Positions 37,534 through 45,504 of a stretch of 64,000 nucleotides of DNA are shown here, one piece after another. The position numbers and the translations under genes were made by a program. Numbering within the stretch: position 1 is the first letter of the stretch; each line of letters begins with the position of its first letter. The notes under the pieces are model-generated. The model made no database searches, had not been told where the DNA came from, and was given only the letters and a program-made list of their open reading frames with translations. The stretch is from Aureococcus anophagefferens (lineage: Eukaryota > Sar > Pelagophyceae > Pelagomonadales > Pelagomonadaceae), in NCBI RefSeq assembly GCF_000186865.1, contig NW_008705566.1:1729699-1793698 (forward strand). The letters are read 5' to 3'.

Positions 37534-39147
37534 CTAGAGGTCGAAGTTCGTCGGCCCGGTGAAGCTCGACCGGCCGTTGAAGCTCGACGTGCGCTGCCAG
37601 TCGCCGCCGGGGCCGACGGCCTTGGCCTCGTTCGGCGGCGAGAAGCCCCAGGAGTGGGTGTGGTCGAGCTCCGTCGTCTGCCACTTGGACGTGCGGCGCC
37701 GGAAGACGCACGCGGCGACGGCGAAGCCGACGACGAACGTGACGGCCGCGGCGGCGGCGAAGAGGACGACGCCGCCGGCGCGGACGCGCCGCGTCACGGG
37801 GTTTTGCTTCTTCTTCGAGCCGCCCGACGACGCTGGGGCCGCCGTCGGCGCGGGCGACGCCGTCGGCGCGGCGCTCGGTACCGCCGTGCTCGGCGCCGGC
37901 GTCGTCGGCGCCGGCGTCGGCGTCGCGGTCGTCGGCTCCGCGGCCGTCGGCGCGGCCGTCGTCGGCTCCGCGGTCGTCGGCGCGGCCGTCGGCTCCGCCG
38001 TCGTCGGCGCGGGCGTCGGCGCGGGTGACGGCGCGGGCGACGGCGCGACGGGCGCCGCGGTGCTGGCGACGGGCGCCGCACTCGGCGCCGCCGTCGAGGG
38101 CGCCGCCGTCGTCGGCGCGGCCGTCGGCCGCGGCGTCAGCGTCGTCGGCGCCGCCGTCGTCGGCGGTTGCGTGTAGTCGCTCGCGTAGGCGTCGAGGTTT
38201 AGCGCCGGGTAGTCGTCGTCGTCGTTGGGCGTGCTCCCCGTGATGGCCACGAGCTCCGCGGGGCAGCGCACGCGGCGGAAGCGCACGTAGGGGTTGTTCG
38301 ACGTGCCGCCCTCGTTGTAGAGGTAGTCGTCGTAGCGCCAGTCGCAGCCGGACCGCAGGTCGTCGGGCAGGCGGTCGCAGCCCGAGTTGTCGGCGCAGCC
38401 GCCGTAGTTGTTGTCGCAGTCGAAGTCGCCGCTGTCGTAGCCCGGGAACTGGATCGCGCAGCCCGTGTCGAAGATGCCCTGGCCCGCGCCCGGGATCTGG
38501 AGGTCGAAGCTGTGGTCGCCGGTGACGTCGTAGCCGATGTTCGTGACCTGGATGACGTGCGACCGGCCGACGAGCGACGCGTGCGCGCCGCCGCCCCAGC
38601 TGTGGGTGTCGTCCGTCCAGACGAGCTCGTAGCACTGGCCGCAGTTGGTGTCGCCGTCGAGGCCCGTGATGCCGCCGACGGCCGCGGCCGCGAAGCCCAG
38701 CGACACGCCGTCGTTGTAGGTCCAGGGCTGGTTGCTCGCGCAGGACGCCGCCGTGCCCCCGTCGCAGACGGAGGTGACGTCCGGCGACGAGAGCGCCGCG
38801 CCCGTCTCGGCCTCGCACGAGAGCACGGGCGCGTCGACGTCGCCCTTGCCGCTCCAGGAGCACGACGGCTTGCAGCAGTCCCAGTAGCCCGTCGTGTAGG
38901 TGCCCTGGTGCCAGTCGCCCCCGGCGAAGGTCGGCGCGGCCGTCGCGCTCGGCGCGTCCGTGACGTCGCACCAGACGTGGCCGCAGTCCGTCTCGCAGGC
39001 CGACGCGCCGCCGCCGCAGAAGTTCGTCGTGTCGGCCTGCGACTCGCAGGCGTCGCAGCGGTCCGCCGTCTCCGGCCAGAAGCAGCAATAGGCGCTCCGC
39101 GCCGGAACAACGAGGAGGGCCGCCAGGAACAGGGGCCGCCGCGCCAT
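37534..39147 (-). CDS. Membrane-anchored GH45 endoglucanase
   Basis: A 537-aa type I membrane protein. The ATG at 39147 starts a signal peptide (MARRPLFLAALLVVPARS). The catalytic domain (about 75-330) carries the GH45 signature TTGYWDCCKPSCSW with the predicted catalytic Asp90, and SFDLQIPGAGQGIFDTGC with the second aspartate at 215. About 25 cysteines fit the disulfide-rich fold. A region of about 130 residues of Thr/Ala/Pro repeats (TTAAPTTAEPT-like) is an O-glycosylated linker, followed by a transmembrane helix (VLFAAAAAVTFVVGFAVAAC) and a short cytoplasmic tail. GH45 enzymes cleave beta-1,4-glucan. A cell-surface anchor suggests wall remodelling or use of external cellulose. Most described GH45s are fungal or animal. 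Confidence 0.9.
   Translation of the reverse strand: MARRPLFLAALLVVPARSAYCCFWPETADRCDACESQADTTNFCGGGASACETDCGHVWCDVTDAPSATAAPTFAGGDWHQGTYTTGYWDCCKPSCSWSGKGDVDAPVLSCEAETGAALSSPDVTSVCDGGTAASCASNQPWTYNDGVSLGFAAAAVGGITGLDGDTNCGQCYELVWTDDTHSWGGGAHASLVGRSHVIQVTNIGYDVTGDHSFDLQIPGAGQGIFDTGCAIQFPGYDSGDFDCDNNYGGCADNSGCDRLPDDLRSGCDWRYDDYLYNEGGTSNNPYVRFRRVRCPAELVAITGSTPNDDDDYPALNLDAYASDYTQPPTTAAPTTLTPRPTAAPTTAAPSTAAPSAAPVASTAAPVAPSPAPSPAPTPAPTTAEPTAAPTTAEPTTAAPTAAEPTTATPTPAPTTPAPSTAVPSAAPTASPAPTAAPASSGGSKKKQNPVTRRVRAGGVVLFAAAAAVTFVVGFAVAACVFRRRTSKWQTTELDHTHSWGFSPPNEAKAVGPGGDWQRTSSFNGRSSFTGPTNFDL
37845..38165 (-). repeat. Thr/Ala/Pro repeat tract in the GH45 linker
   Basis: The coding sequence is a degenerate tandem array built on GTCGTCGGCGC-type units on the plus strand, encoding repeats such as TTAAPTTAEP. 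Such tracts are prone to slippage and copy-number variation. Confidence 0.7.
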
Positions 39148-39198
39148 TGCGCCCAAATTTTTTGTTAATTTGAAGTTGGGGCAGCCCAGTCCTCGAAC

Positions 39199-39450
39199 AT
39201 GGACTGCATCATCGTTGGGGGCGGCGGCGACGAGGCGCCGACACCTGCGCCGCCGCCGGCCCCGCGGTCCGTGTCGTTCGGCGGCCTGCCCGCCGTCGCC
39301 GAGGGCCTCGAGGAGGCCAAGTCGGGCGGCTCGGACAGCGTGCTCAACTTCATCTCGACCTTCGTTCGAAGGACCCCTCTTGTCCCGTCGAAGAGCGGTT
39401 TGCGGCGACGAAAGCATCGTTCAACTAAGTTAGCAGACGCGCGAGCATAG
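39199..39450 (+). CDS. Small hypothetical protein
   Basis: An 83-aa frame starts 51 bp from the divergent GH45 start. Residues 1-52 (MDCIIVGGGGDE ... GLEEAKSGGSDSVLNFIS) look like coding sequence with GC-rich third positions. The last 30 residues are basic and AT-richer, which suggests that the true gene is shorter, spliced or broken. No domain is seen. TTGAAGTT lies 22 bp before the ATG. The 144 bp after it, up to the SEC22 stop, contain repeated AAAGAAC and no gene. Confidence 0.35.
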   Translation: MDCIIVGGGGDEAPTPAPPPAPRSVSFGGLPAVAEGLEEAKSGGSDSVLNFISTFVRRTPLVPSKSGLRRRKHRSTKLADARA

Positions 39451-39594
39451 CGCCCGTTCTAACACCTAAAGAACTTCCTAAAGAACACCACTTCCAAGCG
39501 CCTCAGGCGACCCATCCCAGGCGCGCCTGCCTGCCCCCGCCCCTAAAAAACAAAACGAGGCCCGCACCCTAGTTCCTCGAGCGCGCGGCGCCGC

Positions 39595-40483
39595 CTATCG
39601 GAGCTTGAGCCAGGCGACGAAGAGGCAGCAGGCGCCGACGGCGACGAAGGGCGCGTACTGCTGCCAGACGGCCATGGCGTGGAACTTCTTCGCGCCCCAC
39701 TTGTACTTGGCGGCCTCGTGCTTGAGGGTGGACGTGGACTCGACGAGGTGGTCGAGGCGCTCGCCGCGGTTGAGGACCTCGTCGATGTTGCGCTTCATGA
39801 TGTTGTGGATGTCGGCGATCTCGCTGTCGATCTTCGACTGGTTCGCGCGGTCGCCCGGGTTCGCGTAGGCCTTGCGCTTGCGCTGGAGCGTCTTGTCGAA
39901 CTTGATGAACCTGTGTGGAAACCAACCACTGGTTTGGGTGGTCCTGACCAAGCTTCAAACCTCTCTAGCTCGGTCAAATCGAAGTCAATTTGGCTGGTTT
40001 TTGGACGAATCGACTGCTCCTCTCGAGTTCTCGAAGCACGGCGGAGGAGCTTGCGTCGAAACGGTCGCATACGCGCACATTGAAGTCGGGTTGCAGATTT
40101 GGTTTCCACGCAGTGATGAACGCGTACGGCCGGCCGACGGTCTCGACGGCGGAGCGCCAGTCGCCGCCGCAGTCGCGCGCGACCTCCTCGGCGAAGTCGC
40201 GCGCGATCTCCTCGAGGTACTGGAAGATGAGGCGCTTCGGGTAGCTCCGGTGCGTCATCGCGAGGTAGCAGCAGCACTCGGAGATGACGTAGTGGAACGT
40301 GTACGGGCCCGACTCGATCGAGCACCGCGCCGGCGACCGCGCGTCGAGCTTCCGCAGGATCTGCCGCGCCTGCGACTTGTAGACGTCCATCGTGTCCTGC
40401 GAGTCGCTGCTCCGCATCTGGTCCGTCGACGCCACGAGCAGCAGGCTGTCGGCCACGCGGGCCACGAAGACGAGCAGGATCAT
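39595..40483 (-). CDS. SEC22: SEC22 R-SNARE
   Basis: The CDS is joined from 40483-40122 and 39910-39595 (225 aa). SEC22 is the longin-domain R-SNARE of ER-Golgi traffic. Residues 1-125 are the longin domain (MILLVFVARVADSLLLV ... GRPYAFIKFD). The SNARE motif follows (IADIHNIMKRNIDEVLNRGERLD), with the zero-layer arginine in VLNRGE. The C-terminal anchor is YAPFVAVGACCLFVAWLKLR. Splicing restores the family block GRPYAFIKFDKTLQRKRK exactly, confirming the junction. The 211-nt intron is a 203-bp element of a second introner family plus its 8-bp duplicated target. Without splicing the frame ends early in the element. Length fits the usual 210-220. The gene is divergent from the alanine-rich repeat gene. 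Confidence 0.95.
39911..40113 (-). mobile_element. Introner element B1 (forms the SEC22 intron)
   Basis: A 203-bp element has 15-bp terminal inverted repeats with one mismatch (CTGTGTGGAAACCAA at 39911-39925; the complement of CTGCGTGGAAACCAA at 40099-40113). The 8-bp target duplication is TGATGAAC (39903-39910 and 40114-40121). On the gene strand the intron starts with the duplicated target GTTCATCA, giving the GT donor, and ends with the element's CACAG, giving the AG acceptor. The termini differ from element A, but the centre is related: both contain CTTCAAA, then CTCGG, then GGCTG(A/G)TTTTTGGACGA at the same relative position. Confidence 0.92.
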
Positions 40484-40708
40484 GGTGGGCGGCGCAAGGG
40501 CGGCGCCTGCGGCTGCGCGGCGCGTCGAAAGGACGAGTGCTCGCGTTTGCGGCGACGGCAGCGCGCGGGTTGCGCCGCTGCGACGAGCGCCGGGCGGCGG
40601 CGGCGCGGCTGACTCGACTGGCAAAGGCCTGGCGAACGATGCGCCCGCGGTAAAGCGGCGACCGCCAGTGGCAATCGATCGTCGTCCCGAGCGGACTGCA
40701 GGCGAGCC
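40484..40708. promoter_or_regulatory. Divergent promoter, SEC22 / alanine-rich repeat gene
   Basis: A 225-bp spacer between divergent starts. It is GC-rich on the SEC22 side and more balanced near the right-hand gene (AAAGGCCTGGCGAACGATG, GCAATCGATCGTCGTCC). No conserved core motif is visible. Confidence 0.4.
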
Positions 40709-43061
40709 ATGAGCGTGGTCTCGAGCGTGCGCGAACGCACTGGCACGAAAGCTTCCAAGGCGCCGAGCGGCCCGCCGACCGGCTTCCCGCAAGCAATGAA
40801 GCGGGGCCCGCTCCCTCCTCGCCGACCGCCACCGCCAACAGCGGCGGCGGCAAACGCCGTGCCCGCGGCGCCGCTCGACGAGACGGCGCGGACCGTCGGC
40901 GCGATGACGCCGGCCCAGGTCGCGGCGGCCCTCGAGGAGGTCAGGTCGACGTTCTCGGCCTCGTCCGTCGCGTTCCTGCGCGACCGCGGCGCCGCCAAGC
41001 TCGCGCCCCCGGATACGACGGCCCCCTCCGACACCGCACCGACCCGCGCGCCGCCCGAACGACGAGGCGCGCCGTCGACGGCCGCGGAGCTCGCGGCCGC
41101 GGTCGACGGCCTGCCGCGGTGCGAGCGCGTCAAGCTCGACTGGGCGGCCGGCGACGACGAGCCCGAGCGCGCGCCGGGCGCGGACGCCGAGCGGCTGAGC
41201 GCCGCCTTCGAGGACGGCGCCAAGGTCCTGAGCGCGAACCAGCGCCGCGCGGCCTTCCACGCGCTCGTCCGCGAGTGCGTCCTCGACGAGGCGTGGGGCT
41301 TCGCCGACGCGCCCGCGCGGCTCCTCGAGGCGCTGCCCCGGGGCCTCGACAGCCGCGACAAGTACGCGGCGGACAACGCGCGCGACGCGGCGCGCGCCCT
41401 CGCGGCCCTCGCGGCGCGCCGCGGCGCGCGCGCCGGCCCGCGCGGCGCTCGACCGCGGCGCGGCGCCGGGCGTCGCCGACGCGGCCTGCGGCGCGCTCGC
41501 CGCGGCGCTCGACGCCGGGGCCGCGGCGCCCGCGGCGCTCCCGGGCGTCCGCGCGGCGCTCTGCCGCGGCGCCGCGGCCGACGGCGGCGTCTCGGTCGCC
41601 GCCGCCGCGGACCTCGCGCGCGCGGTCCTCGCGGCCGACGCCTCCGGCGCCGACTGGCCCGTCGTCGCGCTCGCGCGGCGCTGCGCCGCCGACGAGGCCG
41701 CGGCCGCGGCGCTCGTCGCGGGCCTGGCCGCGCGGTGCGTCGACGCGCGGCGCGGCGGCGCCGCGGACGCGGCCGCCGCGCGGATCCTCGGCGCGGCCGG
41801 CGGCCCCGCCGTCGCCGCGTCGGCGGCCCTCGTGCGCGTCGAGGCGCTGTCCGACGCGACGGCGGGCCTCGCGGCCCTCGAGGCGCTCGGCGGCCGCGTC
41901 GCCGCGAGCGACGCGCGCGCGCTCGCGTCGGCCGCGCGGCTCGCGCGGCGCGTCGCGGACCGCGCGCCGCGGCGCGCGCTCCGCGCCCTCGCGGCCGGCG
42001 GGCTGTTGGCCACGCTCGAGGCCGCGGCGACAGCCGCCTTCGCCCGCGCCGCGGACGCCGCCGTCGACGCGTTCTACGGCGGCGGCGCGCCCGCGCCCGG
42101 CGGCGACGCGGGCGCGTGCGCGGCGGACGTCGCGCTCCTGCGCGTCGCCCTCGGGTCCGCCGACGGCCCCGCGGCCTGCGCCCTCGCCCTCGCGTCGGCG
42201 CCGCCGCCGGCCGTCGCGCCGCGGCTCCTCGAGGCCCTCGACGCCGCCTTGGGCGGGCGGCCGCACTGGCGTCGCGCCAAGGCCAAGGCCCTCGAGGCCC
42301 TGGGCCGCGGCGAGGCCGGGTTCCCGCCCGCCTGGATCCTCGCCGTCGGCGACGGCGACGGCGAGGCCGCCGTCGCCGCGGCGCTCGACGTCGAGGCCGC
42401 GCTCGGGCCCGCGTACGCCGCCGCGCTCCCGCGCGGCGCGCGCCTCGCGCACCGGCTCCGCTGCGCCGCGCGGCCCCTCGCCGGCGACGCCGTCGCGAAC
42501 GCCGTCGAGGCCGCCATACTCGCCGACGCGGCGGCGCTGGACGGCGGCGACGTCCGCGCGCTCGCGGCCTTCGTCGCTCTAGGCCGCCGCGGCGACCCGC
42601 TCGGCGGCCGCCCCGGCGGCGACGGCGACAAGCGCGACGCGGCGCTGGGCTTCTTCGTCGAGCACCTCGCGCGCGTCGCCGGGGCCGAGTTCCCCGACGC
42701 GACGCGGCCCGCGCGCGCGGCGCTCGGCGCGCTCTTGCGGCCCGCGGTGCCCCCCGCCGTCCGCGGCGCCGTCTGGCGCGAGACGGGCGCGTCGGGCAAC
42801 GCGCACCACGTCCGCGGCGCCGACGTCGCGACCTGCGCCTGCGCGCCCGAGGACGCGGCGCTCCTCGTCGACGACGTGCTGTTGGCCCTCAAGCACGACC
42901 CGCCCGCGGGCAGCCCCGTCGTCGCGCTCGCGCTCCAGCACCTCGCCGCCTTCCTCGACGCCGAGCCCGAGGGCAGCTTCCAGCGAAACAGCCGCGTCCT
43001 CGTCCTCCGCGAGAGCTGCAGCGCCGCCGTCCTCGCGCGACTCGGGCTCTACCTGGGGTAA
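40709..43061 (+). CDS. Alanine-rich HEAT/ARM-like protein with an apparent frameshift
   Basis: The gene reads in one frame from the ATG at 40709 to about 41425 and in a second frame from there to the TAA at 43059-43061. Both halves have the same alanine/leucine/arginine helical-repeat character (AAFHALVRECVLDEAWGF; then ALDRGAAPGVADAACG, AALVRVEALSDATAGLAAL, ILAVGDGDGEAAVAAAL). The total is about 784 aa. The change of frame falls in an uninterrupted G/C stretch and no GT...AG pair brackets it, so a one-base assembly error is more likely than an intron; a real inactivating indel cannot be excluded. The fold suggests HEAT/armadillo repeats without a specific family. Residues 20-60 are proline-rich. 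Confidence 0.6.
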
Positions 43062-43215
43062 GGAACTTGGAGAGGCCGGTCTTGAAGCAAATAAATCATA
43101 GTCCGAAACTGCTGGATAGTCGAGAGCGACGATGTTAGGGCTCTAGGCAGCCCCGCCCGCGGCAGTCCCGGCGGCAGCAACGAGGGCACACGGGCTGCGC
43201 CGTCGAGGTACGCCC

Positions 43216-44976
43216 ATGTTCGCGGCGGAGGACTGCGCCATCGACGCCGTCGACGCGCTCATCGAGGCGACGTTCGTTTCCTTGGAGGGACCTGCGGAGG
43301 TGCGCCTGTTTCGCTTCTCCGCGCGGGCGTGCCTCGACGACGCGTGGGCCGTGGCGAACCTCGGGAACCTGGGCTGCGACGACCCCTACGGCGGCGGCGG
43401 GCGGCGCTACGTCTTCGGCGGCGGCGGCGCAATCTGCGCCCTCGTCGGCGCCTCAGCGGGCTCGGGCTGGTTCGCGGAGGCCGAGCCCGCGCCGAGCGAT
43501 ATCGACAGCCACGCGACGAGCCACGTGTCCGTGCGCGCGCCGCCGCCGCTGCCCGACGACGACGCGAGCGCGAGGACGTCGGCCGTGTCGCGCGAGTCCA
43601 GCTTCCGGGGCAGCTTCCGAGGATCGTTCCGCGCGTCGAGCCGGGGGTCGCTCTACCGCGGCGGCTCGAGCCGCGGGTCCATGCGATCGTCCATGTACCA
43701 GGGCAAGCGCCTCACGATGAAGCGGACGTCGACGATCCTCGAGCCGTTCATCGTCCAGTGCGGCGGCGAGGACGAGCTCGACGCGGAGCACGCGAAGCCG
43801 AGCCTGGAGTTCGCGACGCTCCTCGGCGAGATCGCGCGCGCGGAGGGGATGCACGTCGCGGCGCAGATCAACTTCATCGTCCGCGCGGCGGAGAAGGCCG
43901 ACGACGAGGCCAAGTTCAAGAAGCAGTGCAAGGAGCTCCGGGGCAAGAGGCACGTCTTCGACGCGAACGGCGACGCCGTGCTCCTCGTCGACGACGGCGA
44001 CGGCCGCGCGGCGCCCCGCGGCTACGCCGTCCGAGGCGGCCGGGCGGCGACGCCCGCGGTCGCCGCGGGCCGCCGCGCGTCCGCGCCCGCGGACGCGCGG
44101 CGGCGGCGCCGCGCGCCCCGGGCGCCGGGCTTCGTCGAGGACGCGGCCGAGGACGACAACCCCGTGCCGCGCATGACCCTCGCGCCGGGCGTCACGGCCG
44201 TCCACGGCCGCACCGCGCGCGCGGGGCCGCCGGTGCCGCCCGAGCCGGGCCGCATGTCCGTCGACGAGTACCGCGGCTCCGACGCCCGCGGGTCGCGGAG
44301 CGAGGCCCTCGAGGCGCCCGCGCCCGACGGCCACCACCTCTGGGACGACGCGTCGGCCTGGGACGGCCGCTCCGCGGCGCCGACGCCCCGGCGGCGGGCC
44401 CGCGGCGACGGCGACGGCGGCGGCGCGTCCTCCCCGGGGCGGTCCGCGGCGTCGCCCGCGCGGTCCGCGGCGCTCGGCGACCACCGCGACCGCCACGGCA
44501 ACAACGTCATCGTCGCCTACGCGGGGCCCAAGCGGTCGCGGCCGCCGAGCCGCGCCGTCGTCGAGGACGGCGCCGCGCCCGCGCCCGCGCCCGAGGCGCC
44601 GCCGCCGTCCGCGCCCGCGCCCGCGCCGACCGCCGCGCCGCCCCTGGACCTGCGCTTCGCCGCGTCCTTCGTCGACGACGCGTCGGAACTCACCATCGCG
44701 TCGACGCTGAACCTCGTCCCGGGCTTCGTGGACATGTTCGCGGGCGCGCGCGCCGCGGACGGCGGCGACGGCGGCGGCGGCGAGCGCGGCGGCGACGAGC
44801 GGGACGAGAACCTGAGCCTCATCTCGCGGAGCGACTGGGGCGTCGCGAGCCGCGCGCCGACGGCGCCGACGCTCGGGCGCCTGCCGAAGCGGCGGCCCCA
44901 GACGAAGGGGCGCGTCGTCTCGTCCGCGCGCGGCCGCGCGCGCCGCCTCCGCCAGGACGACGCGGGGGCCCGCTGA
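43216..44976 (+). CDS. Hypothetical protein with RGS/FRGS repeats; C-terminus probably displaced
   Basis: The frame encodes 586 aa. The first 85 residues form a compact domain (FSARACLDDAWAVANLGN). A serine-arginine-glycine repeat tract follows at about 125-165 (SSFRGSFRGSF, SSRGSMRSSMY). A conserved-looking helical segment is at about 185-250 (FATLLGEIARAEGMHVAAQ). The rest is low-complexity. The protein ends RARRLRQDD-AGAR. The 28 bases encoding the RRLRQDD region recur 5.4 kb downstream, where they continue into a longer 34-residue tail. The present stop therefore probably lies in inserted DNA, and this copy is missing its native C-terminus. Function is unknown. Confidence 0.65.
   Translation: MFAAEDCAIDAVDALIEATFVSLEGPAEVRLFRFSARACLDDAWAVANLGNLGCDDPYGGGGRRYVFGGGGAICALVGASAGSGWFAEAEPAPSDIDSHATSHVSVRAPPPLPDDDASARTSAVSRESSFRGSFRGSFRASSRGSLYRGGSSRGSMRSSMYQGKRLTMKRTSTILEPFIVQCGGEDELDAEHAKPSLEFATLLGEIARAEGMHVAAQINFIVRAAEKADDEAKFKKQCKELRGKRHVFDANGDAVLLVDDGDGRAAPRGYAVRGGRAATPAVAAGRRASAPADARRRRRAPRAPGFVEDAAEDDNPVPRMTLAPGVTAVHGRTARAGPPVPPEPGRMSVDEYRGSDARGSRSEALEAPAPDGHHLWDDASAWDGRSAAPTPRRRARGDGDGGGASSPGRSAASPARSAALGDHRDRHGNNVIVAYAGPKRSRPPSRAVVEDGAAPAPAPEAPPPSAPAPAPTAAPPLDLRFAASFVDDASELTIASTLNLVPGFVDMFAGARAADGGDGGGGERGGDERDENLSLISRSDWGVASRAPTAPTLGRLPKRRPQTKGRVVSSARGRARRLRQDDAGAR
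44934..44961 (+). repeat. Left copy of a 28-bp direct repeat
   Basis: This 28-bp sequence, containing CGCCGCCTCCGCCAGGACGAC, is identical to 50380-50407 and lies in the same reading frame at the end of the hypothetical gene here. The two copies are 5,446 bp apart and bound the FHA-domain gene and a decayed introner. Confidence 0.8.
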
Positions 44977-45504
44977 GGGAAAGATACGTTCAACGTCGGC
45001 GCCGCCGGGCGCGTTCCGGCGAGGCCCGCGCCCGGGCGCGGCGCGGGCGTCGCGAGGGGGCCGCGCGTCCGAGGTTCGGCCGGATCGGCGCCGGTCGGGC
45101 TCGGCCGGGCGACCGACCGCGGCGGCGCGGGCCGCGGGGCCGTTCCGCGCCCGGTCGCCGCCCCCGGCCGCGCCGCCGCGCCGCCGCGGGCCGCCGGGCC
45201 GCCCGATCTCCGCATCGCCCGCCGCCGCCCGCCCGGGGAGGCCGCTCGGCGCCGGCGACGGGCGCGGCGTCGCAGAGCGGGCTCGTCGAGGCGTCCGTCC
45301 GCCCTCGAGTCGACCGTGAGTACGCCGTCAACGCGGCGCGCACGTCGCGGAGTAAGTGCGCGACGAGGCACACGGACACGAGGCGCGCGTACGTCGCGCA
45401 GAGGCGTCAGAGCGCGTCGCCCCTCCCACCCGTGTGGCAACTTTTTTGCGATTCGGCTCATCGACCGAATTCGGCCGGCCCGTCGCGCCGCGCCGCTGCG
45501 TGCC
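44977..45504. other. Gene-free, extremely GC-rich spacer
   Basis: About 530 bp with no convincing gene. Most of it is C/G runs and CpG. The only distinctive motif is TTCAACGTCG near 44989-44998, which also occurs near one end of the introner elements. The last 60 bp are more balanced and should hold the promoter of the next gene. Confidence 0.6.

Noticed and set aside
37845..38165. Possible CRISPR or satellite array in the GTCGGCGC-rich tract
   Set aside because: The repeats have no unique spacers and are simply the coding sequence of a Thr/Ala/Pro linker.
35738..39088. A long minus-strand frame covering both the methyltransferase and GH45 genes
   Set aside because: It is out of frame with both recognised proteins and reads as arginine/glycine-rich noise.
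44977..45504. A gene in the GC-rich spacer before the FHA gene
   Set aside because: All frames are open only because stop codons are rare at this GC content. There is no start with plausible coding sequence.
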